64,000 nt of DNA from Mycobacterium sp. URHB0044 (GCF_000620625.1 NZ_JIAW01000002.1:186001-250000); one strand, 5' to 3'. Shown: positions 24,406-32,269, counted from the stretch's first letter. The notes: a model not told the origin generated them from the letters alone. Made by a program: numbers and translations.

Positions 24406-25736
24406 GTCGGACTCCCTTCACTCAACGGTTCGACTTCGTCCGGCGCGAAGTACAGGTAGCGGCCATACCATTCGTGCAGATCCGCCGCGGGATCGTCCTC
24501 GAGTACGACGCCGACGTGCTGCTCACCGTCGACGTCCTCGTGCACGGACGTCACACGCGCAGTCATGCCCGCGAAGAAGATGTCCTGCGCATCGGCTCGG
24601 CGCGACGGATGCAGCACCACCCTGCTGCCGTTGGTGATCGGAACGCCATTCACGAGCACGGCGTCGATGTCCGGTCGGACGGCTTCGTCGGCCAACGGAT
24701 CCCACCAGTCGACGCCGTCCGGAACCTCGGGGATGAGTCCAGGGCGCGGATCGTTTCGGGGATTGCGCAGCACGCCATGCAGATTGAGCATCGCCTCCGG
24801 CGACATCGCGTCGCAGCGGTCGATGATCTGGGCGGCGAGCGGATCGGTGGCCCGCGCCTGCGCCTTCTCGTCGTCGGTCATCGTCATCACCCGCAACGTG
24901 AGGATCTCGTCGATCTCGGTGGAGTCGTAGAGCGCACCCTCGCTCTGTTCGGCGATCTCGGGATGGTCGTAGAGGATGATCGGCGAGACCAACACCACGT
25001 CCTTGTCGCCGGGTGGACCGGCCAGCACGGGAAAGCACCGGTGTTGTCGGCAATGGCCGACCGCCTCGACGGCCGACGCCGGTGGCTCCAGCAACGACAC
25101 GAATTCGCCGTCGGTGACCTCCAGGATCAGATGCGTGCCGATCAGCGAGGTCGCGATCGCGTGATCCTTGTCCACCGGTGGCGCAGCGACATTGCTTGCC
25201 GCGAGGCTGATTCGCAGTAGTCCGCCGTCCGGCTCGGCGGCCAACGAAAGCTCCCCGCGCAACTCGTGGCGGCTGCGAACCAGGCGACCACCGTAGACGG
25301 GTTCGACATTGCAGCCGCCGTCGATGACGATGGGCAGCGCGCGTGCCCGTTGGAGGTCGAGCGGTGTGAACGGGCCGAACGTCACTTCGCATTCCACCGC
25401 TTCGTCCCACGTCAGCCACGACTGCGCGCCGGCGGTGAGTTGGTCGACCCGTTGATAATCGCCACCGCCCATGTCGCGCTCGACGATTCGCCGCTGCAGT
25501 TGCAGACAGCGGACCACGATCGTGAGCGCTGCTCCGGGTCCCGGATCCACGAGTACCTGGGCCGACATCGTGTCGTCCTCACCGATGCCACGTTCCGAGG
25601 CGCCCTGCGGTCCAAGGACGCCGAACTGCCAGCGGGACTGGTTCTTTCCGGAGGTGGCACGGTAGGGGTAGAGCAGGTAGCCCTCGTAGAGCACCGCATC
25701 GGCGATGGCGCGGACCCGGTCCCAGCTGGTTGTCAT
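24393..25736 (-). CDS. Conserved hydrogenase-locus protein, unknown function, 447 residues
   Basis: 447 residues opening MTTSWDRVRAIADAVLYEGYLLYPYR. It appears soluble and rich in beta structure, with no signal peptide or membrane helix and few Cys; the C-terminal part has GRYLYFAPDEVEPL, reminiscent of a small SH3-like barrel. I do not recognise the family. ATGA overlap with the DUF6084-like gene and its place between that gene and the protease indicate a dedicated role with this hydrogenase type. The long in-frame upstream extension is discounted because it lies in the preceding gene. Confidence 0.7.
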   Translation of the reverse strand: MTTSWDRVRAIADAVLYEGYLLYPYRATSGKNQSRWQFGVLGPQGASERGIGEDDTMSAQVLVDPGPGAALTIVVRCLQLQRRIVERDMGGGDYQRVDQLTAGAQSWLTWDEAVECEVTFGPFTPLDLQRARALPIVIDGGCNVEPVYGGRLVRSRHELRGELSLAAEPDGGLLRISLAASNVAAPPVDKDHAIATSLIGTHLILEVTDGEFVSLLEPPASAVEAVGHCRQHRCFPVLAGPPGDKDVVLVSPIILYDHPEIAEQSEGALYDSTEIDEILTLRVMTMTDDEKAQARATDPLAAQIIDRCDAMSPEAMLNLHGVLRNPRNDPRPGLIPEVPDGVDWWDPLADEAVRPDIDAVLVNGVPITNGSRVVLHPSRRADAQDIFFAGMTARVTSVHEDVDGEQHVGVVLEDDPAADLHEWYGRYLYFAPDEVEPLSEGSPTWQQ

Positions 25737-26377
25737 CGGGCGTCCTCGACGGCGCGGGTGGCGAGGAGCTCGGTGATGGTGTCGTCGAACCCGAGCATTC
25801 CGTGAGTCGACTTGTACGCAGCCAGTGCTTCGATCGTGTCGCGGTTCAAGCGCAGCCAGCCGGTGTTCGGATAGTGCTTCGCCATCAGGTCGTGCCACAC
25901 CGTGACGGGCATGGCGTAGTGGTCCTCCCGGTCCCACGGGATCTGCTGGACCGCGAAGTTGTTCTCGCCCTTGGTGAACACGGTGCCGCTGAAGAGGAAC
26001 TGCAGCGGAATGTTGCCGTCGCGCAACGCATGGAAGTACTTGGCCGAGGTGACCTCGAAGTCATAGGTGCATTCCAGCGGGAGGTCGACCTGCGTGGCGC
26101 CGGTGAAGCCTTGAACCATCGTGCTGCTGTGCAGGAAGAGGAAGTTGTGTTGGGTGGTGCCCCATCGTTCGCGGGGACCGAACATGTCGAGCAGTCCCAC
26201 CGCTTCCTCGTCGGTGTAACCGCGGCGGAGGGGTTCGATGCGAACCTGGCACCGCAACGCGATGGCATGCACGGGATCCTCGCCGACGGCGGCGACGCCG
26301 ATGCGGGCCGTCAACACCGGTGTCACCGCATACGGTTCGGGGGTCACGTCGAGCACCGCGAACGTCACGTCACTCAT
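25733..26377 (-). CDS. DUF6084-like hydrogenase-locus protein
   Basis: 214 residues, opening MSDVTFAVLDVTPEPYAVTPVLTAR. It has a beta-sandwich look with repeated FxVxxP-type strands, and VQQIPWDREDHYAMPVTVWHDLM near the C-terminus. It resembles the actinobacterial family DUF6084, which travels with group 1h hydrogenases; function unknown. ATGA overlaps at both ends couple it to the DUF5947-like gene before it and the 447-residue gene after it. Confidence 0.72.
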   Translation of the reverse strand: MSDVTFAVLDVTPEPYAVTPVLTARIGVAAVGEDPVHAIALRCQVRIEPLRRGYTDEEAVGLLDMFGPRERWGTTQHNFLFLHSSTMVQGFTGATQVDLPLECTYDFEVTSAKYFHALRDGNIPLQFLFSGTVFTKGENNFAVQQIPWDREDHYAMPVTVWHDLMAKHYPNTGWLRLNRDTIEALAAYKSTHGMLGFDDTITELLATRAVEDAR

Positions 26378-27006
26378 AAAGTGACCACCTTGCTGCGCGA
26401 TTCCACGTGTGCGAAGAACTCGTCGACGAACGTGCGCACGTGCTGGCCGCCATCGAAACCGTGCCAGAGCATCCGAAGCCGCCCGACGAACTCGTAGCAG
26501 GCGTCGATCGGAACCAGGTGGCACTCGGGCGGGCGATCCGGTTCTTCGGGCACGCGCACGATCAGCGCTTCGGTGTCGTCGGCGAGCATGTCGACCCGCG
26601 GGTCGGCCGCCCAAATCCCATTCCATGCGGACAGGTCGAGTTCGGATTCCGTTGCTCCGGCGGGACCGGGGTAGAACGCGACGGTGCGGTCCAGCGCCGA
26701 GTTGCGGAAGAAGAACGCCAGCCCAACCGGAATCTGCAGCAGCTGCCATTCGCGACGGCCGAGCGCGAAACCCGGAAACGACAGATAGCGGTCGGGCACG
26801 GCCCGAAACCGCAACTCGGCACTGGCGTCGGTGAACAGTAGGTAGCAGCCGCGGCAGACGCACATCAGCTGCCGGCCTTCGGTGTTCACGACGTGCTGGT
26901 GCTCGTCCGCGATGCCCTCCGAGCACATCTCGCACCGCTCGCCTGCCGGGACGGGAGCGCTGCGGTTGGCCCGTATCCGAGCCAGCACCTCGTGAGCACC
27001 GGTCAT
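26374..27006 (-). CDS. DUF5947-like zinc-ribbon protein of the hydrogenase locus
   Basis: 210 residues. The N-terminal quarter holds a cysteine-rich zinc or iron site: ERCEMCSEGI (CxxC) and MCVCRGCYLLF (CxCxxC), about residues 24-55. The remainder is an alpha/beta domain with LQIPVGLAFFFRNS and an RMLWHGFDGGQHVRTFVDEFF element. This matches the family labelled DUF5947, associated with hydrogenase clusters; no activity is known. The paired cysteines could bind zinc or an iron-sulfur cluster. ATGA overlaps link it to hhyE and to the DUF6084-like gene. Confidence 0.75.
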   Translation of the reverse strand: MTGAHEVLARIRANRSAPVPAGERCEMCSEGIADEHQHVVNTEGRQLMCVCRGCYLLFTDASAELRFRAVPDRYLSFPGFALGRREWQLLQIPVGLAFFFRNSALDRTVAFYPGPAGATESELDLSAWNGIWAADPRVDMLADDTEALIVRVPEEPDRPPECHLVPIDACYEFVGRLRMLWHGFDGGQHVRTFVDEFFAHVESRSKVVTL

Positions 27007-27944
27007 GCCATCCCCGCCCCCGTCGGTTCCGCCATCACCGCAATGGAGAGCACGCCCTCCCGCACCAGGAGCGGTATCGGGTCGAGATGTGCACCGCTGC
27101 CATTATTTTCGTCAACACGGCGACCGGCATGGACGACGTCGAAGTGAGCGTGGCAGTGCGGGCAACGCAACACCGCCTCGCCGACGGGGGAGCCCATCGG
27201 CCGATGCAGCGCGGCGCCGGCCAGCGAATGTTCACAGTTGCCGCACCGGTCCTGGTATGCGAACAGTCCGTCCCCGACTCGGCAGGCCAGCACCGTCGTG
27301 CCGGCCACCCGGAACCCGCCGACTTCCCCTTGCGTCAGATCGGCGATCTCCGGCACTGGATGCCACACCGCCGGTTGACGACCGTTCTGATGCACCCGGC
27401 TCATCAGCGACTCGACCGGAATCACGCTCGTCGTGGTGGGCGCCGGTTCGGCGGCAACCACTTCGATGGACGCTATCTCCGGTGCGGCCGCCCGCACGGC
27501 ATCCTCGACCGTCAGCTCCAGTGTGACGGCCGACGACGGGCAGCTCTTGCAACTGCCCGTGAACTGCAGGCGGACGATACCGTCGACGACGTCGAGGAGC
27601 GTGACGTCGCCGCCGTGCGAACCGAGGTACGGCCGGACGCCGTCCAACGCGTGCATGATGCGTCGCTCCACGTCGTGCGGATGCAGTCCGTGCACGAGGA
27701 ACAGGCTTGCCACCAACTCGTCGCCGACGAACTCCTCCGCGATCGCAGGGTCGTTGGCGACCGCGATGCGCAGCATGCGCGCCAGCGCAGCGCCGTAGAG
27801 GTCGGTTACCTCACCGACCAGCTGTATCGCGCGCTCCCGTGCCGCCGCCCCACCTGAGGCACTGGCGTCGAGCAATGTCTGTATTCGATCGCCCGCCGTG
27901 CGCCACTTGGCGTCGTCCCCGACGCTTTCTGGGGGATCGGCCAT
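27003..27944 (-). CDS. hhyE: HhyE-like iron-sulfur protein: NifU-type domain fused to Rieske-like domain
   Basis: 313 residues, encoded right after the large subunit. The first part contains a NifU C-terminal-type domain (about residues 88-165; GSHGGDVTLLDV and GSCKSCPSS, Cys132 and Cys135). The second (about 200-305) is Rieske-like: CGNCEH (Cys237, His239) and CPHCHAHFDV. In the second box the position usually held by His is Cys264, so ligands differ from a standard Rieske. In M. smegmatis the corresponding protein HhyE is reported to be needed for H2 oxidation, probably carrying electrons from the hydrogenase to the respiratory chain. The start is at ATG 27944, 3 bases after hhyL. Confidence 0.85.
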   Translation of the reverse strand: MADPPESVGDDAKWRTAGDRIQTLLDASASGGAAARERAIQLVGEVTDLYGAALARMLRIAVANDPAIAEEFVGDELVASLFLVHGLHPHDVERRIMHALDGVRPYLGSHGGDVTLLDVVDGIVRLQFTGSCKSCPSSAVTLELTVEDAVRAAAPEIASIEVVAAEPAPTTTSVIPVESLMSRVHQNGRQPAVWHPVPEIADLTQGEVGGFRVAGTTVLACRVGDGLFAYQDRCGNCEHSLAGAALHRPMGSPVGEAVLRCPHCHAHFDVVHAGRRVDENNGSGAHLDPIPLLVREGVLSIAVMAEPTGAGMA

Positions 27945-27947
27945 ACG

Positions 27948-29744
27948 TCATTCCCCGGTGACGGACTGCGTTGGGGAGTGCAATTTCTCGAGAGTCTTGC
28001 CGTCCCCGAGGTACATGTGCACCCCGCACGGCAGACACGGGTCGAAGCTGCGCACCGTGCGCATTATGTCGATGCCCTTGAAGTGCTCCCGATCGTTCTC
28101 CTCGAAGATCGGTTGTCCCTGGACCGCATCTTCGTACGGCCCTGGGGTGCCGTAGCTGTCGCGGGGATTGGCGTTCCACGGCGTCGGGGGATATGGATGG
28201 TAGTTCGCGATCTTGCCGTCTCGAATCACCATGTGGTGGCTCAACACACCCCTGACGGCTTCGGTGAATCCGCAGCCGATCGCCTCGTCGGGCACGTCGA
28301 ACTTCTCCCACGTCTTCGTCCGGCCCGCACGGATCTCGACGAGGGCCTTCTCCGCGAAGTGCAGCGCACATGCCGCCGCATAAGCCTGGAAGTACGTCCT
28401 GGCGCGATTGCGTTCGATGGTGTTGGACCCGAATTGCGGGATCTTCCATTCCAATTCGACCGGACCCTTGAGTGCCGTCTTCGGCAGGTTGATCTGCACG
28501 CTGTGACCCGTCGACTTGACGTAGCCGATGTCGACGAGGCCGGCCAAGGCGGTCGACCACAGGCGCGCCAGCGGCCCGCCGCCGGTGTCGAGGGCCAGAT
28601 GGTCTTCACCGTCGAACCAGCGCGGTGACATCACCCAGCTGTACTTGTCGTCCATGTCGCGCTTTTGCGGCTTGGGGTTCGTGTGCTGGTTCCAGGGATG
28701 CCTCCGGTCGACGGGGTTGCCGAGCGGATCGGTCTTGACGAACATCTCCTGGTCGGTCCAGTCGTCGTAATACGAACTGCCCAAAAGGATCCGGATGCCG
28801 AGGTTGATGTCCACCAGCGATGTCGTGACGAGCTTGCCGTCCACGACCACGCCGGGCGTGACGAACATCTTGCGGCCCCACTCCTCCATGTCCTTGTACG
28901 CGAAGTTGCAGAACTCGGGATCCTGGAACGATCCCCAGCAACCGAGCAGAGTGCGTCGCAGGCCGACCTGGTCGTAGCCGGGCAGCGCCTCGTAGAAGAA
29001 GTCGAAGAGGTCGTCGTGCATCGGGACGACCTTCTTCATGAACTCGACGTAGCGCATCAAGCGGGACATGTAGTCGGTCATCAGCTGGATGGTCGCAGTC
29101 GTGCCGACGCCGCCCGGATACAGCGTGGACGGATGCACGTGGCGCCCCTCCATCAGGCAGAACATCTCGCGCGTCCACCGGCTGACCTGTAGGGCTTCCC
29201 GGTAGAACTCGCCGGTGAACGGGTTGAGCGTCCGCATGATGTCGGCGATCGTCCGGTAGCCGTGTGCGTCGGAGTTGGGCGCGAGGGTGTTCTCGGCCTT
29301 GCTCAGCACGCTCGGATTGGTCTCGGCGACCATCTTCTCGCAGTAGTCCACGCCGACCAGGTTCTCCTGAAAGATGTTGTGGTCGAACATGTATTCCGCG
29401 GCTTCACCGAGGTTGACGATCCACTCGCCGATGTGCGGCGGTCGCACTCCGTACGCCATGTTCTGTGCATAGCACGAACACGTCGCATGGTTGTCACCAC
29501 AGATACCGCAGATGCGGCTGGTGATGAAGTGTGCGTCGCGGGGATCCTTGCCCTTCATGAAGATCGAGTAGCCGCGGAAGATCGACGACGTGCTGTGGCA
29601 CTCCACCACCTCGCGGTTGTCGAAGTCGATCTTGGTGTAGATGCCGAGGCTGCCGACGATGCGGGTGATGGGATCCCAAGCCATCTCCACCAATGAGCCG
29701 GGATCGCGCTTGACGTGTGACGGCTCGGGAATGGTCGTAGTCAT
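27948..29744 (-). CDS. hhyL: [NiFe]-hydrogenase large subunit, group 1h type
   Basis: 598-residue catalytic subunit carrying the NiFe(CN)2CO centre. The L1 motif RICGICGDNHATC gives Cys79 and Cys82; the L2 motif DPCLPCGVH gives Cys570 and Cys573. The cleavage site should be after His576, leaving a 22-residue C-terminal peptide to be removed by the protease at 23778. The ATG at 29744 fits the family; an in-frame codon at 29780 lies in the gap after hhyS. Together with the Asp-containing small subunit, this indicates the oxygen-tolerant, high-affinity class that consumes H2 at atmospheric levels. Confidence 0.96.
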   Translation of the reverse strand: MTTTIPEPSHVKRDPGSLVEMAWDPITRIVGSLGIYTKIDFDNREVVECHSTSSIFRGYSIFMKGKDPRDAHFITSRICGICGDNHATCSCYAQNMAYGVRPPHIGEWIVNLGEAAEYMFDHNIFQENLVGVDYCEKMVAETNPSVLSKAENTLAPNSDAHGYRTIADIMRTLNPFTGEFYREALQVSRWTREMFCLMEGRHVHPSTLYPGGVGTTATIQLMTDYMSRLMRYVEFMKKVVPMHDDLFDFFYEALPGYDQVGLRRTLLGCWGSFQDPEFCNFAYKDMEEWGRKMFVTPGVVVDGKLVTTSLVDINLGIRILLGSSYYDDWTDQEMFVKTDPLGNPVDRRHPWNQHTNPKPQKRDMDDKYSWVMSPRWFDGEDHLALDTGGGPLARLWSTALAGLVDIGYVKSTGHSVQINLPKTALKGPVELEWKIPQFGSNTIERNRARTYFQAYAAACALHFAEKALVEIRAGRTKTWEKFDVPDEAIGCGFTEAVRGVLSHHMVIRDGKIANYHPYPPTPWNANPRDSYGTPGPYEDAVQGQPIFEENDREHFKGIDIMRTVRSFDPCLPCGVHMYLGDGKTLEKLHSPTQSVTGE

Positions 29745-29805
29745 TCGAACTTCTCTCTCTAGAAACGCGTTGAACCCCAAGGGCGCAACGCGGATCCGCT
29801 CGCAC

Positions 29806-30861
29806 CTACCAGGTGCGGGTTGCTCCGGTTTCGAGCGTTGTGCCCGGGTGCCGCCAACGCGGCTCTTTGTCGACCGTGCGACCGGTGACGTGGCGCAGGC
29901 TGCGGATGACCGAGCCGTAGAGGCCGGATGCCGCGGTGGACACCTTCCCGCCGGGTGGTTCGTCCATGAACGGCATGAACTTGTCGGGGAAGCCGGGCAT
30001 CGTGCACCCGATGCAGATTCCGCCGACGTTGGGGCAGCCGCCGATGCCGTTGATCCAGCCGCGCTTTGGAACGTTGCACTTCACCACCGGGCCCCAACAC
30101 CCCAGTTTCACAATGCATTTCGGTGAGCCGTATTCCGTGGCGAAGTCGCCTTGCTCGTAGTAGCCGGCTCGGTCGCACCCCTCATGTACGGTCTGGCCGA
30201 ACAGCCACTTGGGTCGCAGCGCATCGTCGAGCGGAATCATCGGCGCCTGGTCGGTGGCCATGTAGAGCAGGTAGGTCAGCGTCTCGGACAGGTTGTCCGG
30301 GTGGATCGGACAGCCTGGCACACAGACGATCGGTATGCCTGCCTTGCTCTTCCAGCTCCAACCGAGATAATCCGGCACACCCATCGCTCCGGTCGGATTT
30401 CCCGCCATCGCGTGGATGCCGCCGTACGTCGCGCAGGTGCCGACCGCAACGATCGCGGTCGCCTTGGGCGCCAACCGATCCAGCCACTCGCTGGTGGTCA
30501 TCGGCTGGCCCGTGGCCGGATCATTGCCGAATCCGCACCAGTACCCTTCATCGTGCAATCGTTCGTTGGGTATCGACCCCTCGACGACAAGTACGAACGG
30601 TTCCAACTCACCTCTATCGGCCTTGAAGAACCACTCGAGGAAGTCGTCGGCACCGCCGTTCGGTCCGCACTCGAAGTCGATCAATGGCCAATGGACGGCG
30701 ATTTTCGGAAGTCCCGGCAGAGCGCCGAGCGCAATTTCCTCGATACTTGGTTGAGTGGCGGCAGTCAGCGCCACAGAATCGCCGTCACAACTCAATCCGG
30801 CATTGATCCACAGAACGTGGATCAGTGTCTCCTCCGCTTTGACTGCTGCCTCCGTTGGCAT
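29806..30861 (-). CDS. hhyS: [NiFe]-hydrogenase small subunit, group 1h type
   Basis: 351-residue electron-transfer subunit with three iron-sulfur clusters. Near the N-terminus LSCDGDSV gives Cys25-x-x-Asp28, so an Asp replaces the usual second Cys of the proximal cluster. This three-Cys, one-Asp ligation is the recognised mark of group 1h enzymes. Further ligands lie in VGTCATYGG, PGCPIHPDN and the Cys-rich C-terminal region (SPKCIVKLGC, VKCNVPKRG, GGCPNVGGICIGC). No twin-arginine signal or C-terminal helix is seen, so the dimer should stay in the cytoplasm. ATG 30861 is preceded by GGAAAG; upstream codons are discounted. Confidence 0.96.
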   Translation of the reverse strand: MPTEAAVKAEETLIHVLWINAGLSCDGDSVALTAATQPSIEEIALGALPGLPKIAVHWPLIDFECGPNGGADDFLEWFFKADRGELEPFVLVVEGSIPNERLHDEGYWCGFGNDPATGQPMTTSEWLDRLAPKATAIVAVGTCATYGGIHAMAGNPTGAMGVPDYLGWSWKSKAGIPIVCVPGCPIHPDNLSETLTYLLYMATDQAPMIPLDDALRPKWLFGQTVHEGCDRAGYYEQGDFATEYGSPKCIVKLGCWGPVVKCNVPKRGWINGIGGCPNVGGICIGCTMPGFPDKFMPFMDEPPGGKVSTAASGLYGSVIRSLRHVTGRTVDKEPRWRHPGTTLETGATRTW

Positions 30862-30879
30862 TGTCACAGCTTTCCGGGG

Positions 30880-30899
30880 CCGGGGCTGGCGGCCCCCGG
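30880..30899 (-). promoter_or_regulatory. GC-rich hairpin in the hypB-hhyS spacer
   Basis: CCGGGG (30880-30885) and CCCCGG (30894-30899) can pair around an 8-base loop just upstream of the hhyS ribosome site. It could stabilise or process the downstream message, raising hhySL over the hyp genes. Confidence 0.4.
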
Positions 30900-30948
30900 T
30901 TGCAGGATTCAATTTTTTGCGCGCCGGCTTCTTCAGCGCTAGTTCCTC

Positions 30949-30976
30949 GGTTTACTCCGGGGGATTTGTTATGTCA
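30949..30976 (-). promoter_or_regulatory. Candidate internal promoter before hhyS
   Basis: On the minus strand TTGACA (30976-30971) overlaps the hypB stop and is followed after 16 bases by TAAACC (30954-30949), a weak -10. The 112-base gap is unusually large for this tightly packed operon, which supports extra signals here. Confidence 0.3.
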
Positions 30977-31768
30977 ACGGATCGTCGTGACCTGATCCGG
31001 GTTTGCTCGAACTTCGATCCAGTCGAGCCATGCTGGGATACCATCACCCCGCGTAGCGGAGAGCGGCAGGATTTCTGCCCTCGGGTTGATGGACGTCACG
31101 TGCCGCCCGAAAATCTCCAGGTCGAAGTCAACATAGGGCAGCAGATCGACTTTGTTGACGATCACCAGTGCGGCAGCAGCGAACATGTGTGGGTACTTCA
31201 GGGGCTTGTCCGCACCCTCCGTGACCGAGATGACCACCAGTTTGCTGTGCTCGCCGAGGTCGAACAGGGCTGGGCAGACCAGGTTTCCGACGTTCTCGAT
31301 GAACACCAGCGAACCCTGCGCGGGATCGAGAGTCTCCAGCGCGCGTCGCACCATCTGAGCGTCGAGATGACAGCCGGCTCCGGTGTTGATCTGCACGGCT
31401 CGGGCGCCCGCCGCACGGATGCGTTCGGCGTCGAGCAGCGTTTCCTGGTCGCCCTCGATGACCGTGACGGGACGGTGCGCGGCGAGCGCGGCCACACTCC
31501 GCTCGAGCAGGGTGGTCTTGCCGGCTCCGGGTGAACTCAGGATGTTCAAGGCCAGGATGTTGCGCTCGGTCAGCCAGCGGCGGTTCTGTTCCGCGATGAG
31601 ATCGTTCTTCGCCAGGACCCGCTGCTCGAGCGAGATCGTCTCGGTGTGGACGTGGCCTTCCGCGTCGCCGTGCGGGTGAGTGTGCGGGTGGGTGTGGCCG
31701 TGCGCCTGGCCGTTGCCGGCCAGGGTGATCACCGCTCCGTCGTCCCCGCAGCCGCATGTTGCGCACAT
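30974..31768 (-). CDS. hypB: Nickel-delivery GTPase HypB
   Basis: 264-residue SIMIBI-class GTPase that, with HypA, inserts nickel into the large subunit. It begins MCATCGCG, a metal-binding CxxCxC, then has a His-rich store (GHTHPHTHPHGDAEGHVH, about residues 23-42), the P-loop SSPGAGKTT, the switch region IEGDQET, the zinc/nickel site GAGCHLD, and NKVD for guanine. Start at ATG 31768; a TTG two codons earlier overlaps the hypA stop. It follows hypA by 2 bases. Confidence 0.97.
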   Translation of the reverse strand: MCATCGCGDDGAVITLAGNGQAHGHTHPHTHPHGDAEGHVHTETISLEQRVLAKNDLIAEQNRRWLTERNILALNILSSPGAGKTTLLERSVAALAAHRPVTVIEGDQETLLDAERIRAAGARAVQINTGAGCHLDAQMVRRALETLDPAQGSLVFIENVGNLVCPALFDLGEHSKLVVISVTEGADKPLKYPHMFAAAALVIVNKVDLLPYVDFDLEIFGRHVTSINPRAEILPLSATRGDGIPAWLDWIEVRANPDQVTTIR

Positions 31769-31770
31769 GG

Positions 31771-32100
31771 TCAACCCACTTCCATCGAGAGGATTCTCAG
31801 GTCACGACCGGTCATCACTTCGACGTCGGCGCTGCCGCATCGACACAGCAAGATCAAGTCGGGCAGCTCGAATTCGAGGTCACAGGTCCGGCAGTGTGCC
31901 GTTCCGGGTGTCAGATCCACGTCGAGCCGAGCGCCGTCGGCGACCGTGCCCTGAGTGGCGAGCTCGAAGCAGAATTGCATCGAGTCGGGCACGACGGCGC
32001 ACAGCGCGCCGACCTCGAGCCTGACGCTGTGCACACGACGGCCCGCGGCGTGTTCACACACCGCGTCGACGACGCTCTGCGTTATCGCCATTTCATGCAC
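31771..32100 (-). CDS. hypA: Nickel metallochaperone HypA
   Basis: 109-residue chaperone that binds nickel through the N-terminal MHE motif (His2) and carries a structural zinc site. Zinc ligands here are Cys70 and Cys73 (HCRTCD) and Cys86 and Cys88 (LCRCGS). The second pair has one residue between cysteines rather than two, which may be usual in actinobacterial HypA. GTG start, fixed by the need for His at position 2. It is the first gene of the minus-strand hydrogenase operon. Confidence 0.94.
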   Translation of the reverse strand: MHEMAITQSVVDAVCEHAAGRRVHSVRLEVGALCAVVPDSMQFCFELATQGTVADGARLDVDLTPGTAHCRTCDLEFELPDLILLCRCGSADVEVMTGRDLRILSMEVG

Positions 32101-32122
32101 GCAAGCCCCCGTTCGGGCCGGA

Positions 32123-32166
32123 TGACGTCACGATAGGACTGCCGAAGCCCGCGAGCAATGACGTAA
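32123..32166 (-). promoter_or_regulatory. Candidate hypA operon promoter flanked by TGACGT motifs
   Basis: On the minus strand TTGCTC (32158-32153), 17 bases, TATCGT (32135-32130) form a SigA-like promoter about 30 bases before the hypA GTG. A palindrome TGACGTCA (32123-32130) lies at its start-site side and a related TGACGTAA (32159-32166, plus-strand reading) abuts the -35. Two similar sites 36 bases apart around the core promoter look like a regulator's operators. Confidence 0.45.
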
Positions 32167-32241
32167 ATCCTCGGCAGGGGGTGTTCGCCCAGTTCACGGC
32201 GAGTCCGACGAAGGCTCGTTCACGACACGCGGCGTGTCAGC

Positions 32242-32269
32242 TTGAATCGAACAGGTGTTCGTCTACTGT
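32242..32269 (+). promoter_or_regulatory. recA SOS promoter with LexA box
   Basis: TTGAAT (32242-32247), 16 bases, TACTGT (32264-32269). Between them lies TCGAAC-AGGT-GTTCGT (32247-32262), one base off the mycobacterial SOS box TCGAAC-N4-GTTCGA. LexA bound there would block polymerase. It corresponds to the LexA-controlled distal recA promoter of mycobacteria. Confidence 0.85.

Noticed and set aside
29806..30861. Twin-arginine export signal on the hydrogenase small subunit
   Set aside because: From the preferred ATG there is no RR motif followed by a hydrophobic stretch; the upstream in-frame extension has Arg/Pro only and lies in the spacer.
16394..32100. HypX-type CO-ligand synthesis gene in the hydrogenase island
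   Set aside because: No gene has the formyl-transferase plus enoyl-CoA-hydratase-like layout; it may exist elsewhere in the genome.
32101..32246. DosR box upstream of hypA
   Set aside because: No match to the 20-base GGGACT / AGTCCC-type palindrome was seen on either strand.
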